Notes: generated by a model from the letters alone, not told the origin. A stretch of 64,000 nucleotides of DNA from Streptomyces echinatus (GCF_014203595.1 NZ_JACHJK010000009.1:310001-374000), one strand, 5' to 3'. Positions 46,106-56,739 are shown, counted from the stretch's first letter. Translations and numbers: made by a program.

Positions 46106-47032
46106 TCATGAGGAGTGCGTGGCGGGGGCGCTCTGCTGCGGGAAGCGGGTGATCCACTCGGCGGTGGTCCGCAGCCCGCCGAACGTGTAGAAGTGCACCT
46201 TCACCGCGCCGTGGCGAGCGGGGTCGTAGCGGTCGGCCAGGCTGTGCAGGAAACGGTCCGGGCCGGTCGTGCCCATGAGGTTGGTCAGCGAGAACCCGTA
46301 CTTGCGGGCGACGGAGGCGCTGGTGCCGACGCCGAACCGGGTGGCGTAGCCCAGCAGCCGGCGCACCCCGGCCGGTCCGGGGACGCCGATGCGGACGGGC
46401 AGCCGCACGCCGCGGGCGCGGAGGGCCTCCAGCCAGGTGAGGACCGGGTCGGCGTCGAAACCGAACTGGGTGATGACGTCGCCGGTGAACCGGCCGGCGT
46501 CGATGGCCGCCGCCTTGTCCGTCAGCGCCGACCACAGCTCGTGGTCGGCTATGCCGGGGTGGCCCTCGGGGTAGCCGGTGATGCCGATGTGCCGGACGCC
46601 GTGGTCGTGCAGCAGCCCGGTGCGCAGGACGGCGAGCGCATCCGCGTAGGGGCCCTCGGGCCGGGCGGGGTCGCCGCCGACGACGAACACGTTCTCGGCG
46701 GTGCCGTCGGCCGCCAGCCCGCCGAGGAACTCCTCCAGGGCCGGCCGGGAGGGCAGGCGGCGCGCGGAGATGTGCGGTACGGGGACGAAGCCGAGCCGTT
46801 TGACCGCGCGGGCGGCCGTCAGCCGTGTTGCGGTGTCCTCGCCGGCGAGGAAGGTGATGTTGATCCGGGTGCCCGGAGGGATGCTGCCGCCCGCTTCCTC
46901 GAGCCTCGCGACGTCCTTGCCGGTCATCTCCAGGGAGAAGTCGTCCAGCAGGCAGGCGCCCCGCCCCGGGCTCCCTGCGCCGCGCGGGCGGGGGGTGGTG
47001 CCCTCGGGCGACTCGGTGAGCGCGGGGTTCAT
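46106..47032 (-). CDS. methylenetetrahydrofolate reductase-like protein
   Basis: The 308-residue protein resembles the MTHFR fold: RINITFLAGEDTATRLTAAR, FVPVPHISARRLPSRPALEE, VFVVGGDPARPEGPYADALA, GVRHIGITGYPEGHPGIADH and VITQFGFDADPVLTWLEALR are in the order seen in MetF-like barrel enzymes. It may reduce methylenetetrahydrofolate or act in C1 transfer from methylated donors. It differs from the usual MetF of Streptomyces, which lies elsewhere, so an accessory role (for example demethylation) is possible. The ATG at 47032 opens the frame. A 233-bp gap with no gene separates it from the DUF7144 gene. Confidence 0.82.
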   Translation of the reverse strand: MNPALTESPEGTTPRPRGAGSPGRGACLLDDFSLEMTGKDVARLEEAGGSIPPGTRINITFLAGEDTATRLTAARAVKRLGFVPVPHISARRLPSRPALEEFLGGLAADGTAENVFVVGGDPARPEGPYADALAVLRTGLLHDHGVRHIGITGYPEGHPGIADHELWSALTDKAAAIDAGRFTGDVITQFGFDADPVLTWLEALRARGVRLPVRIGVPGPAGVRRLLGYATRFGVGTSASVARKYGFSLTNLMGTTGPDRFLHSLADRYDPARHGAVKVHFYTFGGLRTTAEWITRFPQQSAPATHSS

Positions 47033-47265
47033 GGTGCTCCTCGTACGGCGGCGGTTCTGACCCCGGCCGATGATGTCACGCGGACCACGGCGGGCGTGGG
47101 CCAGGGTGCTCGGCATACGGACCAGGTGCGGGCCGCGTACCCCGGGCTGTCCGCCGGCGCGCCGTACGCGCACCCGGCATCCGCGGCCGTCGCGCGGGCG
47201 CCGCCGCAGGCGCCAGGACGCGAGGGGCACCGCCCTCGCCGGGCGCCCTGACCGGCGCGGTGGCT

Positions 47266-47718
47266 TCAGGACACCGCTTCCTGACGGGTCGCCAGGGCCC
47301 AGATCACGAAGATGTCGATGGCCATCAGGACCAGCGACCAGACGGGCGCGTACGGCAGGAACAGAAACTGCGCGATGAGGCTGAGCGCGACGAGGAACAG
47401 GCCGACGATCCGGGCCCACGCCATGTCCATGAGCAGGCCGACACCGGTCAGGAGGACCAGGGCGCCGAGGATGATGTGGAGCGTGCCCCAGCCGGTGAGG
47501 CTCATCTTGTAGATGTACGCGCCGATGCGGAAGTAGACGTCGTCCCCGGCGACCGCGGCGATCCCCTGCAGGATTCCGAGGACACCTCCGCACACCATCA
47601 GGACGCCGGCGAACGTGATCCCGCCGGTCACCCAGCCACTGCTCCGGGTGGCGGTCTGCCGCGGCGGCCCCGAGCCGCCCGAGGGAGTCGGTCCGGTGGG
47701 CTGCGCTGCCTGGCTCAT
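47266..47718 (-). CDS. DUF7144-like four-helix membrane protein
   Basis: The 150-residue protein has a short Pro/Gly/Ser-rich cytosolic start and four membrane helices (about 30-52 GITFAGVLMVCGGVLGILQG; 72-95 WGTLHIILGALVLLTGVGLL; 100-118; 123-142). It fits a widespread actinobacterial family of unknown function (vacuolar-like DUF7144). The region VGDDVYFRIGAYIYKMSLTG between helices 1 and 2 is typical for it. Nothing nearby suggests a role. Confidence 0.8.
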   Translation of the reverse strand: MSQAAQPTGPTPSGGSGPPRQTATRSSGWVTGGITFAGVLMVCGGVLGILQGIAAVAGDDVYFRIGAYIYKMSLTGWGTLHIILGALVLLTGVGLLMDMAWARIVGLFLVALSLIAQFLFLPYAPVWSLVLMAIDIFVIWALATRQEAVS

Positions 47719-47869
47719 GAGCGTTCCTTTCTGCCTCCCCGTCGTGCGGTGCGCTCCGTCCTCGTGGGGCGTACCGGCACTCCGAGCGTTGGCCAGGCGG
47801 CGTCGGGGCGCACCGCGGATGACGCCGTTCGGGTGAAGTCCGGGCCGCTGTGCGGTGTCGGGGCCGCCG

Positions 47870-48379
47870 TCAGCCGACCTGGCGGGCGAACGCGTCGTAG
47901 GCCCGGTCGTCGAAGAGGACGAAGCGCACCTCTTCGACGGCCGTCCGGGTGCTCCGTACCGCCTCCACCGCGATCCGGGCCGCGTCCTGAATCGGCCATC
48001 GGTAGACGCCGGTGGAGACGGCCGGGAACGCCACCGTACGGGCGCCGAGTTCACCGGCGACGCGCAGGGACTCGCGGTAGCAGGAGGCGAGCAGCTCCGA
48101 GCGGTCCTCGCTCTCGCTGTACACCGGGCCGACGGTGTGGATCACCCAGCGGGCGTCGAGCTCGCCCGCCGTGGTGGCGACCGCCTGGCCGGTGGGCAGG
48201 CCCTTGCCGTACCGGGAGGCGCGCAGGGCACGGCACTCGTCCAGGACGGCGGGGCCGCCGCGGCGGTGGATCGCGCCGTCCACGCCTCCGCCGCCGAGGA
48301 GCGAGGAGTTCGCGGCGTTGACGATGGCGTCGGCGCGCTGCCGGGTGATGTCGCCCTGGACGAGGGTGATGGTGGTCAT
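47870..48379 (-). CDS. macrodomain protein, O-acetyl-ADP-ribose deacetylase-like
   Basis: The 169-residue macrodomain has all the YmdB-type marks: TLVQGDITRQRADAIVNAAN, SSLLGGGGVDGAIHRRGGPA, DARWVIHTVGPVYSESED and AFPAVSTGVYRWPIQDAARI. YmdB-like enzymes hydrolyse O-acetyl-ADP-ribose or remove ADP-ribose from acidic residues. The Sir2 gene 4 kb away makes O-acetyl-ADP-ribose, so the two can be linked in function. Its ATG overlaps the stop of the upstream FAD oxidoreductase gene as ATGA, which suggests coupled translation. Confidence 0.93.
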   Translation of the reverse strand: MTTITLVQGDITRQRADAIVNAANSSLLGGGGVDGAIHRRGGPAVLDECRALRASRYGKGLPTGQAVATTAGELDARWVIHTVGPVYSESEDRSELLASCYRESLRVAGELGARTVAFPAVSTGVYRWPIQDAARIAVEAVRSTRTAVEEVRFVLFDDRAYDAFARQVG

Positions 48380-49794
48380 GTCTGCCTCAGTCTCCGCCAG
48401 ACCGCCTTGGCCGCGTTGTGGCCGGACATGCCGTGGACCCCGGGGCCCGGCGGGGTGGCCGAGGAGCAGATGAAGACGGCCGGGTGGGGTGTGTGGTAGG
48501 GGAACAGGGACAGTCTGGGGCGCAGCAGCAGCTGGAGTCCGGAGGCCGCGCCGCAGGCGATGTCGCCGCCGACGTAGTTGGCGTTGCGGGCGGCCATCTC
48601 GGCGGGTCCGGCGGTGGCGCGGGCGAGCACGCGGTCGCGGAAGCCGGGGGCGAAGCGTTCCAGCTGGCGTTCTATGGCCTCGGTGAGGTCCCCGGACCAG
48701 CCGTTCGGCACATGGCCGTAGGCCCAGAAGACGTGCTTGCCCTCGGGGGCACGGCCGGGGTCGACGACGCTGGGCTGCACGGTGATCAGGAACGGCTTGT
48801 CGGGGGCGCGGCCCTCCCGGGAGGCGGCGCGCAGGGCGGTGCCGATCTCGGTGTGGTCGGCGCCGATCTGGACGGTGCCGGCGACGCGGGCCTCGGGTGC
48901 GGTCCAGGGCACCGGGCCGTCCAGCGCGTAGTCGATCTTGAAGACGCTGGGGCCGTAGCGGTAGTTCGCGTAGTAGTCGCCGAAGCCGGCGATGCGGGCG
49001 AGCGCGGCGGGCGAGGTGTCGAAGACATACGCGCGGGCGGGCGGCAGGTCGTCCAGGCGCTTGACCTCGTAGTCGGTGTGCACCTCGCCGCCGAGGTCGC
49101 CGAGGTAGCCGGCGAGGGCGTCGGAGATGGCCTGGGAGCCGCCGCGGGGCACCGGCCAGCCGTGGGCGTGGGCGGCGAGGGCGAAGACCAGTCCGATGGC
49201 GCCCGTGGCCAGACCGTCGAGCGGTGCCATCACATGGGCGACCAGGCCGGCGAAGACGGTCTTGACCCGCTCGTCCTTGAAGCGGCGCATCAGCCACGTG
49301 GACGGCGGGAGGCCGGCCAGTCCGAAGCGGGCCAGGGTGACGGGGTCGCGCGGGAGCGCGGTCAGCGGCAGCGACATGAAGTCCCGTACCAGCGTGTCCC
49401 AGTGGGCGAGGAGCGGCTCGACCAGTCTGCGGTACGCGCCCGCGTCGCGCGGTCCGAAGGAGGCCGCGGTCTCGGCGACCGAGCGGGACAGCACGGCCGC
49501 GGTGCCGTCGGGGAAGGGGTGGGCCATGGGCAGCGGGGCGTGCAGCCATTCGAGGCCGTACCGGTCGAGCGGCAGGGCGCGGAACGCCGGGGAGCTGATG
49601 CCGAGGGGGTGGGCGGCCGAACACGGGTCGTGCCGGAAGCCGGGGAGGGTCAGTTCCCCGGTGCGGGCGCCGCCGCCCACCGTGGACTTCGCCTCGAACA
49701 GGGCCACGGAGAAGCCGCGACGGGCCAGCTCCACGGCAGCCGTCAGTCCGTTCGGACCCGCACCCACTACGACCGCATCGAGCATCGACGGCAC
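48376..49794 (-). CDS. FAD-dependent oxidoreductase, phytoene desaturase-like
   Basis: The 472-residue flavoprotein starts with the dinucleotide-binding motif DAVVVGAGPNGLTAAVELAR, followed by FEAKSTVGGGARTGELTLPG, the GG-motif of amine oxidase/phytoene desaturase types. The C-terminus has VFICSSATPPGPGVHGMSGH, a common signature in this group. Members act on carotenoid or other lipids, or are uncharacterised. No carotenoid genes are nearby. The start may be at 49794 or three codons later at 49785. The stop overlaps the macrodomain start. Confidence 0.85.
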   Translation of the reverse strand: MPSMLDAVVVGAGPNGLTAAVELARRGFSVALFEAKSTVGGGARTGELTLPGFRHDPCSAAHPLGISSPAFRALPLDRYGLEWLHAPLPMAHPFPDGTAAVLSRSVAETAASFGPRDAGAYRRLVEPLLAHWDTLVRDFMSLPLTALPRDPVTLARFGLAGLPPSTWLMRRFKDERVKTVFAGLVAHVMAPLDGLATGAIGLVFALAAHAHGWPVPRGGSQAISDALAGYLGDLGGEVHTDYEVKRLDDLPPARAYVFDTSPAALARIAGFGDYYANYRYGPSVFKIDYALDGPVPWTAPEARVAGTVQIGADHTEIGTALRAASREGRAPDKPFLITVQPSVVDPGRAPEGKHVFWAYGHVPNGWSGDLTEAIERQLERFAPGFRDRVLARATAGPAEMAARNANYVGGDIACGAASGLQLLLRPRLSLFPYHTPHPAVFICSSATPPGPGVHGMSGHNAAKAVWRRLRQT

Positions 49795-49883
49795 CTTCGG
49801 ACCCCTTCGTCAGCCGACGGCCATTCCGGGTCAGGATATGCCGGGGGACGGACACTCCCCCGGCCCGGGTGACCCCGGCGGGG

Positions 49884-50729
49884 TCAGGAACCGGTGCGCA
49901 GCAGGCCTGCCACCCGGCGGGCGGTGGCCGTGTCCCGGGCGGCTGTGAACGGCAGGGCGTTGCCGCCGGTGACCCGGAACGGCTCGCCGGACAGGGTGAG
50001 GTGCGTGCCGCCCGCCTCCTCGACCAGGAGCAGACCGGCCGCGTGGTCCCAGGCGGCCTCCCAGGAGAACGCCACGGCGTCCGACTCGCCCCGGGCGACG
50101 GCGAGATACTCCAGGCCGGCGGAGCCGCACGGGCGCGGGGCGAGGCCGTCGGTCCACAGGGCGCGCAGCGCGCGCTTCTGGTCGTCGGTGGTGTAGTCCG
50201 GGTGCGAGGTGGCGACGACGAGGTCCCGGCCGGGCTCCGGCGGGCCCGCGAACAGGCGCTCGCCGTCCAGGAAGGCGCCCCGGCCGCGGACGGCGGTGGC
50301 CAGCTGGTCGCGGGCCGCGGCGTAGGTCCAGGAGGCGATGACGACGCCGCGGTGGGCGAGGGCCACCAGGGTGCAGAAGCCGTCGTCGCCGTGGACGAAC
50401 TGGCGGGTGCCGTCGACCGGGTCGACGATCCAGACGGGTGCGTCGCCCTGGAGGGCCTGGTACACCGCCGGGTCGGCGTGCACGGCCTCCTCGCCGACCA
50501 CCACCGAGCCGGGCAGCAGCGAGCCGAGGTCCTCGGTGAGCCGCAGCTCCGCGAGGCGGTCGGCGTCCGTCACCAGGTCGTGCGGGCCGCTCTTCTGGTC
50601 CACCTCGTGCGCGGCGAGGCGGCGGAAGCGGGGCAGGATCTCGGCCGCGGCGGCCTTGCGGACCGCTTCCTCCACGTCGGCCGAGCAGCGGGCGAGAAAC
50701 TCGTCGATGGTTTCCGTCTCTTCGAACAT
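49884..50729 (-). CDS. inositol monophosphatase-family protein
   Basis: The 281-residue protein carries both Mg-binding signatures: WIVDPVDGTRQFVHGDDGFC (DPxDGT) and WDHAAGLLLVEEAGGTHLTL, with VVGEEAVHAD as the third acidic site. Enzymes of the family hydrolyse phosphate from inositol monophosphate, histidinol phosphate, fructose-bisphosphate or PAP. The C-terminal end resembles general inositol monophosphatases of actinomycetes. I start at the ATG at 50729 (MFEETET). No neighbour narrows the substrate. Confidence 0.9.
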   Translation of the reverse strand: MFEETETIDEFLARCSADVEEAVRKAAAAEILPRFRRLAAHEVDQKSGPHDLVTDADRLAELRLTEDLGSLLPGSVVVGEEAVHADPAVYQALQGDAPVWIVDPVDGTRQFVHGDDGFCTLVALAHRGVVIASWTYAAARDQLATAVRGRGAFLDGERLFAGPPEPGRDLVVATSHPDYTTDDQKRALRALWTDGLAPRPCGSAGLEYLAVARGESDAVAFSWEAAWDHAAGLLLVEEAGGTHLTLSGEPFRVTGGNALPFTAARDTATARRVAGLLRTGS

Positions 50730-50823
50730 GCCTCTTATGAGAACACGCCCCACTGACAGGCCCCGCCCCGCGGGTGTACGCGGGGTGGAATCCGGATGAA
50801 GGACGGGAAACCCGGCCGGGCCG

Positions 50824-52686
50824 TCAGCGGCCGACGGCGTATCCCTGCATCCCGCGCGGGTTCGCCGCCGCCGACAGCACGCCCGTCTCCGGGTCCCGGG
50901 CCACCGCGCACAGCCGCCCCTCGGACCAGGCGGGGCCGACGGTGACGTCGTGGCCGCGCCGCCGCAGCTCCTCGATCACCTCGGGGGCCGTGCGGGACTC
51001 CACGGTCACGCTGCCGGGGCGTCGCCCGCGCGGGTGGAAGGAACTGGGGAAGCTGTCGTTGTGCCAGTTGGGGGCGTCGATGGCGCCTTGGAGGTCGAGG
51101 CCGCCGCGGACGGGGGCCCGCAGCACGGCGGCCAGGAAGAAGTGCAGCTGCCACTGGTCCTGCTGGTCGCCGCCGGGCGTGCCGAACGCCATGACGGGCA
51201 CCCCGCCGCGCAGTGCGAGGGACGGGGTGAGCGTGGTGCGGGGGCGGCGGCCGGGGGTGAGGGTGCTCGGCAGGCCCTCCTCCAGCCAGGTCATCTGCAG
51301 GCGCGTGCCGAGCGGGAAGCCGAGTTCGGGGACGACCGGGTTGGACTGCAGCCAGCCGCCGCTGGGCGTGGCCGCGACCATGTTGCCCCAGCGATCGACG
51401 ACGTCCAGGTGGCAGGTGTCCCCCTGGGTCGTGCCGTCGGCGGCCACCTGGCTCTCCCCGGTCACCTGCGCCTCCCCGGTCACGTCCGCGAGGGCCGGAT
51501 CGCCGGGCAGCGGCGCGACGGTCGGCTCGCCGGCGCCCATCGGGTCGAAGCCGGGCACCGCGCCGGCCGGCACGCACGCGTGCGCCTGTGCGGTCAGCCG
51601 CGGTACCCGTCCGCCGGGGCTGCCGGGCCGCAGGTCGTAGGAGGCCTTCGCGCCGATCAGGGCCCGCCGCTCGGCGTTGTAGCCGTCGGACAGCAGGTCC
51701 GCGAGGGGCACCTCGGCCGCGTCCCCGTACCAGGCCTCGCGGTCGGCCATGGCCAGCTTGCAGCCCTCGATCAGCAGGTGGACGTACTCGGCGGAACCGT
51801 AGGCGGGCAGCTCGGGCGGGAGCAGGGCGAGCTGCTGCAGGAAGGCGGGGCCCTGGCTCCACGGGCCGGCCTTGCACACGGTCCAGCCGTTCCAGTCGTA
51901 CGTCACCGGTGTCTCGTAGCCCGCCGACCAGCCCGCCAGGTCGGCCTCGGTGAGCGTGCCGGTGTGCCGCTCGCCGCTGGTGTCCAGGGTGGGCCGCCGG
52001 GACTGCCGCAGCAGGGCCTCGGCGATGAAGCCGGAGCGCCACACCTCGCGCGCGGCGTCGATCCGCGCCTCCCGGTCGCCGGCGTGGGCGGTCTCGGCCA
52101 GCAGCCGCTTCCAGGTGGCGGCGAGCGCCGGGTTGCGCAGCAGCGTGCCGGGCCGGGGCGCCCTGCCGCCCGGCAGGTACACCTCGGCCGACGAGGTCCA
52201 CTCGGTCTCGAACAGCCGCCGTACGCTCTCGACGGTCGCGCCGACGTTGTCCACGGGCGCGTGCCCGTGTTCGGCGTATCCCACGGCGTACTTCAGGACG
52301 TCGTCCAGGGACTTCGTGCCGTGGTCGCGCAGGAGGAGCAGCCAGGCGTCGAAGGCGCCGGGCACGGCGGCGGCGAGCGGTCCGGTGCCCGGTACGAGGT
52401 CCAGCCCGAGCCCCCGGTAGTGGGCCGGGGTGGCGCCCGCCGGGGCGACGCCCTGTCCGCACAGCACGCGCACGGCACCGCCCGCCGGGGCGAGCAGGAT
52501 CGGCACCTCGCCGGCCGGCCCGTTGAGGTGGGGCTCGACGACGTGCAGCACGAAGGCACCGGCCACGGCCGCGTCGAACGCGTTGCCGCCCTCCTCCAGG
52601 ACCGCCATCGCCGACTGGGAGGCCAGCCAGTGGGTGGACGACACCATGCCGAAGGTGCCTTGGAGGGTGGGCCGGGTGGTGAACAA
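50824..52686 (-). CDS. gamma-glutamyltransferase-family protein, cytosolic form
   Basis: About 620 residues from a TTG at 52686 that lies 9 nt after GGAGG (a CTG directly upstream is also possible). The N-terminal part MVSSTHWLASQSAMAVLEEG, NAFDAAVAGAFVLHVVEPHL and the maturation/catalytic Thr region GDTCHLDVVDRWGNMVAATP with PRTTLTPSLALRGG are diagnostic of the N-terminal nucleophile family that transfers or hydrolyses gamma-glutamyl groups or cuts acylamides. Gamma-glutamyltransferases are often secreted, but no signal peptide is visible here, so this form acts inside the cell. It stands alone, divergent from the lipoate ligase-like gene. Confidence 0.9.
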   Translation of the reverse strand: MFTTRPTLQGTFGMVSSTHWLASQSAMAVLEEGGNAFDAAVAGAFVLHVVEPHLNGPAGEVPILLAPAGGAVRVLCGQGVAPAGATPAHYRGLGLDLVPGTGPLAAAVPGAFDAWLLLLRDHGTKSLDDVLKYAVGYAEHGHAPVDNVGATVESVRRLFETEWTSSAEVYLPGGRAPRPGTLLRNPALAATWKRLLAETAHAGDREARIDAAREVWRSGFIAEALLRQSRRPTLDTSGERHTGTLTEADLAGWSAGYETPVTYDWNGWTVCKAGPWSQGPAFLQQLALLPPELPAYGSAEYVHLLIEGCKLAMADREAWYGDAAEVPLADLLSDGYNAERRALIGAKASYDLRPGSPGGRVPRLTAQAHACVPAGAVPGFDPMGAGEPTVAPLPGDPALADVTGEAQVTGESQVAADGTTQGDTCHLDVVDRWGNMVAATPSGGWLQSNPVVPELGFPLGTRLQMTWLEEGLPSTLTPGRRPRTTLTPSLALRGGVPVMAFGTPGGDQQDQWQLHFFLAAVLRAPVRGGLDLQGAIDAPNWHNDSFPSSFHPRGRRPGSVTVESRTAPEVIEELRRRGHDVTVGPAWSEGRLCAVARDPETGVLSAAANPRGMQGYAVGR

Positions 52687-52800
52687 CAGCGTGCTCCTCC
52701 GCTCGGATACGGCTTCCGGGTGAAGCGTACGGAGGTGATCGGCTTCCGGGAACACCGCGACCGCGCCCCGCGTTGATCCCGTGCGGCAGGAACGGAGGCC

Positions 52801-53871
52801 ATGGCGGTGCATGGTGAGTACAAGGTGCCCGGCGGCAAGCTCGTCGTGGTGGACGTGGACGTCGAGGACGGGGTGCTGCGGCACGTGCGCGTGGCGGGCG
52901 ACTTCTTCCTGGAGCCGGACGAGGCGCTGGAGGCGGTGAACGGCGCGCTGGAGGGCGCGCCCGCGGACACCGGCACGGCCGGGCTGGCCGCGCGGATCGA
53001 CGCGGCGCTCCCGGCGGGGACGGTGCTGTACGGCCTGACCTCGGAGGGCGTCGGCGTCGCGGTGCGCCGCGCGCTCGCGCACGCCACGGACTGGACCGAC
53101 TACGACTGGCAGCTGATCCACGAGCCCGCGCAGCCGCCGGCATTGCACATGGCGCTGGACGAGGTGCTGACCGCCGAGGTCGCGGCGGGCCGGCGGCCAC
53201 CGACGCTGCGGGTGTGGGAGTGGGCGGCTCCGGCGGTGATCATCGGCAGTTTCCAGTCGCTGCGCAACGAGGTGGACCCGGAGGGCGCCGCCCGGCACCG
53301 CATCGAGGTGGTGCGGCGGATCTCCGGCGGCGGCGCGATGTTCGTGGAGCCCGGCAACACGATCACCTACTCGCTGTCGGTGCCCGAGTCCCTGGTGCAC
53401 GGCCTGTCCTTCCAGGACAGCTACGCCTATCTGGACGACTGGGTGCTGGGCGCGCTCGGCGACATGGGCATCCGGGCCTGGTACCAGCCGCTGAACGACA
53501 TCGCCACGGACCAGGGCAAGATCGCGGGCGCGGCGCAGAAGCGGGTCGTCGGACCGGGCGGGGGTCCGGGTGCCGTGCTGCACCACGTGACCATGTCGTA
53601 CGACATCGACGCCGACAAGATGGTCGAGGTCCTGCGGATCGGGCGGGAGAAACTCTCCGGCAAGGGGACGGCGAGCGCGAAGAAGCGGGTCGATCCGCTG
53701 CGCCGGCAGACGGGGCTGGCGCGTGAGGCCGTGATCGACCGGATGATCGAGTCCTTCCGCGCACGGTACGGGCTGGCGCCCGGCAAGGTCACCGACGGGG
53801 AACTGGCCCGGGCGCGGGAGCTGGCGCGCACCAAGTTCACCTCGCCGGAGTGGACGGCGAGGGTGCCGTAG
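52801..53871 (+). CDS. lipoate--protein ligase A-family protein
   Basis: The 356-residue protein has an N-terminal accessory domain (about 1-95; VPGGKLVVVDVDVEDGVLRH, the LplA C-terminal-domain type) before the catalytic domain (about 105-310). The latter shows TLRVWEWAAPAVIIGSFQSL, VVRRISGGGAMFVEPGNTIT (lipoate-binding RRxSGGG loop) and PLNDIATDQGKIAGAAQKR (catalytic Lys). It attaches lipoate or octanoate to carrier proteins of 2-oxoacid dehydrogenases. The domain order is swapped relative to E. coli LplA, as in split or archaeal-type ligases. The start ATG at 52801 follows GGAGG-like GGAACGGAGGCC. Confidence 0.9.
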   Translation: MAVHGEYKVPGGKLVVVDVDVEDGVLRHVRVAGDFFLEPDEALEAVNGALEGAPADTGTAGLAARIDAALPAGTVLYGLTSEGVGVAVRRALAHATDWTDYDWQLIHEPAQPPALHMALDEVLTAEVAAGRRPPTLRVWEWAAPAVIIGSFQSLRNEVDPEGAARHRIEVVRRISGGGAMFVEPGNTITYSLSVPESLVHGLSFQDSYAYLDDWVLGALGDMGIRAWYQPLNDIATDQGKIAGAAQKRVVGPGGGPGAVLHHVTMSYDIDADKMVEVLRIGREKLSGKGTASAKKRVDPLRRQTGLAREAVIDRMIESFRARYGLAPGKVTDGELARARELARTKFTSPEWTARVP

Positions 53872-54110
53872 CCGCGGCGTCCGGGGGTACGTCCGCCGGG
53901 GTGGCGGTCGGCGAAGTGGCGCGGCGCGGGTGTGGCGGCGCGGGTGTGGCGGCGACGTAAGGGGGTGAAAGGGACATCTGCCGAAGGGTTCTGTCACCGG
54001 GCGAGCACGCAGCGAGTTTCCGCTTCCGCCCCACAGACAGTCGTGTGACACTGTCGTCCCCGTCCACATTGCGGACCCCTCCGCACCACCTCCCCCACGA
54101 GAAGTGCGCC

Positions 54111-54782
54111 GTGCGTTCCCTTCCTCTGCCGCTCGCGCTCACCGCGCGTCTGTCGCCGGTCGCGGTACTCGCCTGCGCCGGCTGGGCGCTGACGTCCGGT
54201 CCGGCGGCCCCACCCGCCGCCGCCGGTCACCAGACCGTCCAGAACACACCCGCGGGGTCCTCCGTCACGGCCGCGCCCTCCTCCACGGCCGCGGCGAACG
54301 CCTACTCCACCGCGCCCGCGCCCTGCGCCGGTGTGCCCGCGGCCACCGTCAAGTCCCTGGTGCCCGGGGCGAAGACGGCCGGCAAGGAGATCCCGTCGAC
54401 GGACACCAAGCTGCGCCGCACCTGCTCCTGGAACGCGCTGCACGGTTACGACTACCGCTGGCTCGACGTGTCGTTCGAGATCGGCGCGTCGGAGCAGGAC
54501 GCGAAGAAGGGGTACGAGCAGCGGGTCGCGGAACGGAGCGGCGGCGGGACCGTCCCGGGGCTCGGGGACAGCGCCTACTCGGTCGTGAACCTCACCACGG
54601 AGGACGGCCAGCAGACGCGTGAGGGCGTGGTGCTGGCCCGCGTCGCCAACGCCCTCGTCGTCGTCACCTACAGCGGCAGCGACTTCGAGTCCAAGAAGGC
54701 CCCCGACACGGACGAGATCAACAAGGGGGCCATCAAGGCGGCGAAGTCCGCGGTGGCCGCGCTGGGCGGCGGCCGGGGCTGA
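54111..54782 (+). CDS. putative lipoprotein, DUF3558-like
   Basis: The 223-residue protein starts at a GTG. A signal peptide (LPLPLALTARLSPVAVLACA) ends at a lipobox-like VLAC, so Cys may carry lipid. An Ala/Ser/Thr/Pro-rich linker follows, then a domain with CAGVPAATVKSLVPGAKTAG, RRTCSWNALHGYDYRWLDV and VPGLGDSAYSVV, the cysteine pair and GDSAY pattern of DUF3558-type actinobacterial lipoproteins. Such proteins are surface-attached with no established role. An upstream start at 54045 is open but gives a non-signal N-terminus. Confidence 0.75.
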   Translation: MRSLPLPLALTARLSPVAVLACAGWALTSGPAAPPAAAGHQTVQNTPAGSSVTAAPSSTAAANAYSTAPAPCAGVPAATVKSLVPGAKTAGKEIPSTDTKLRRTCSWNALHGYDYRWLDVSFEIGASEQDAKKGYEQRVAERSGGGTVPGLGDSAYSVVNLTTEDGQQTREGVVLARVANALVVVTYSGSDFESKKAPDTDEINKGAIKAAKSAVAALGGGRG

Positions 54783-55133
54783 GCCCGCGGCCGCCGGAGC
54801 CGAGGCCCCGGACGCCCGGTGGCCAACCCCCGGCCGCCCCTGCTCAGTCCGCCGGTTCAGCCGGCACGTCCTCGACTCCGTGGACCACGAAGCCGACCCG
54901 AGGGCCGAGTTCGACCCGGTCGCCGTCGCGCAGGCGGACGGCCCGGGCCGGCGTCAGGACACGGTCGTTGACGCGGGTGCCGTTGGTGGCGCCCTGCGGG
55001 ACCTCGCTGGTGCCCGTTCCCCGTTTCCCGGTGGCGGAGCCGGGCGCGCCTCACCGGCATCCTGCCGGACAACGCCCGGCTCCCGGCCGGTTTCCGCCCG
55101 GACCGCGCCCGCCGCGGCGGAGTGCCGACGGGC
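54783..55133. other. 351-bp region with an FHA remnant and no intact gene
   Basis: Between the DUF3558-like gene and the NCS1 permease lies a stretch holding the FHA-domain remnant (listed separately) at 54844-55050. The rest, including 55051-55133, shows no convincing gene. One plus-strand frame around 55050-55100 reads like protein (ILPDNARLPAGFRPDRARR) but has no start. Confidence 0.5.
54844..55050 (-). pseudogene. remnant of an FHA-domain protein
   Basis: An in-frame minus-strand stretch reads TSEVPQGATNGTRVNDRVL then RLRDGDRVELGPRVGFVVHG and ends at a TGA complementary to 54844-54846. NGTxVN and LRDGDxVxLG are the second-half signature of FHA phosphothreonine-binding domains. The frame has a TGA just upstream (55051-55053) and no start codon, and the first half of the domain (with the Arg and Ser that contact phosphate) is absent, so the gene is broken. 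Confidence 0.6.
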
Positions 55134-56660
<1,527 letters not shown>

Positions 56661-56713
56661 GGGCTGGCCAATCGGGGAGAGACGGATCGGGAGAGGCCGT
56701 TGCGGGCACCAGC

Positions 56714-56739
56714 CCCCTCCCCGGGACGGCGGGGAGGGG
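56714..56739 (-). terminator. GC-rich hairpin between the LLM and NCS1 genes
   Basis: CCCCTCCCCG (56714-56723) pairs with CGGGGAGGGG (56730-56739) around a 6-nt loop. It lies 40 bp after the LLM stop and 53 bp before the NCS1 start (reading leftward). It could lower expression of the permease relative to the enzymes; no U-run follows. Confidence 0.5.

Noticed and set aside
46106..47593. Longer N-terminus for the MTHFR-like protein
   Set aside because: The added part reads as arginine- and histidine-rich sequence over the DUF7144 gene in another frame. MTHFR-like sequence begins only after the ATG at 47032.
53918..53956. Tandem GGCGCGGGTGTGGC copies before the DUF3558-like gene
   Set aside because: Only two short copies of a simple GC-rich string; no matching site elsewhere and no clear promoter contact.
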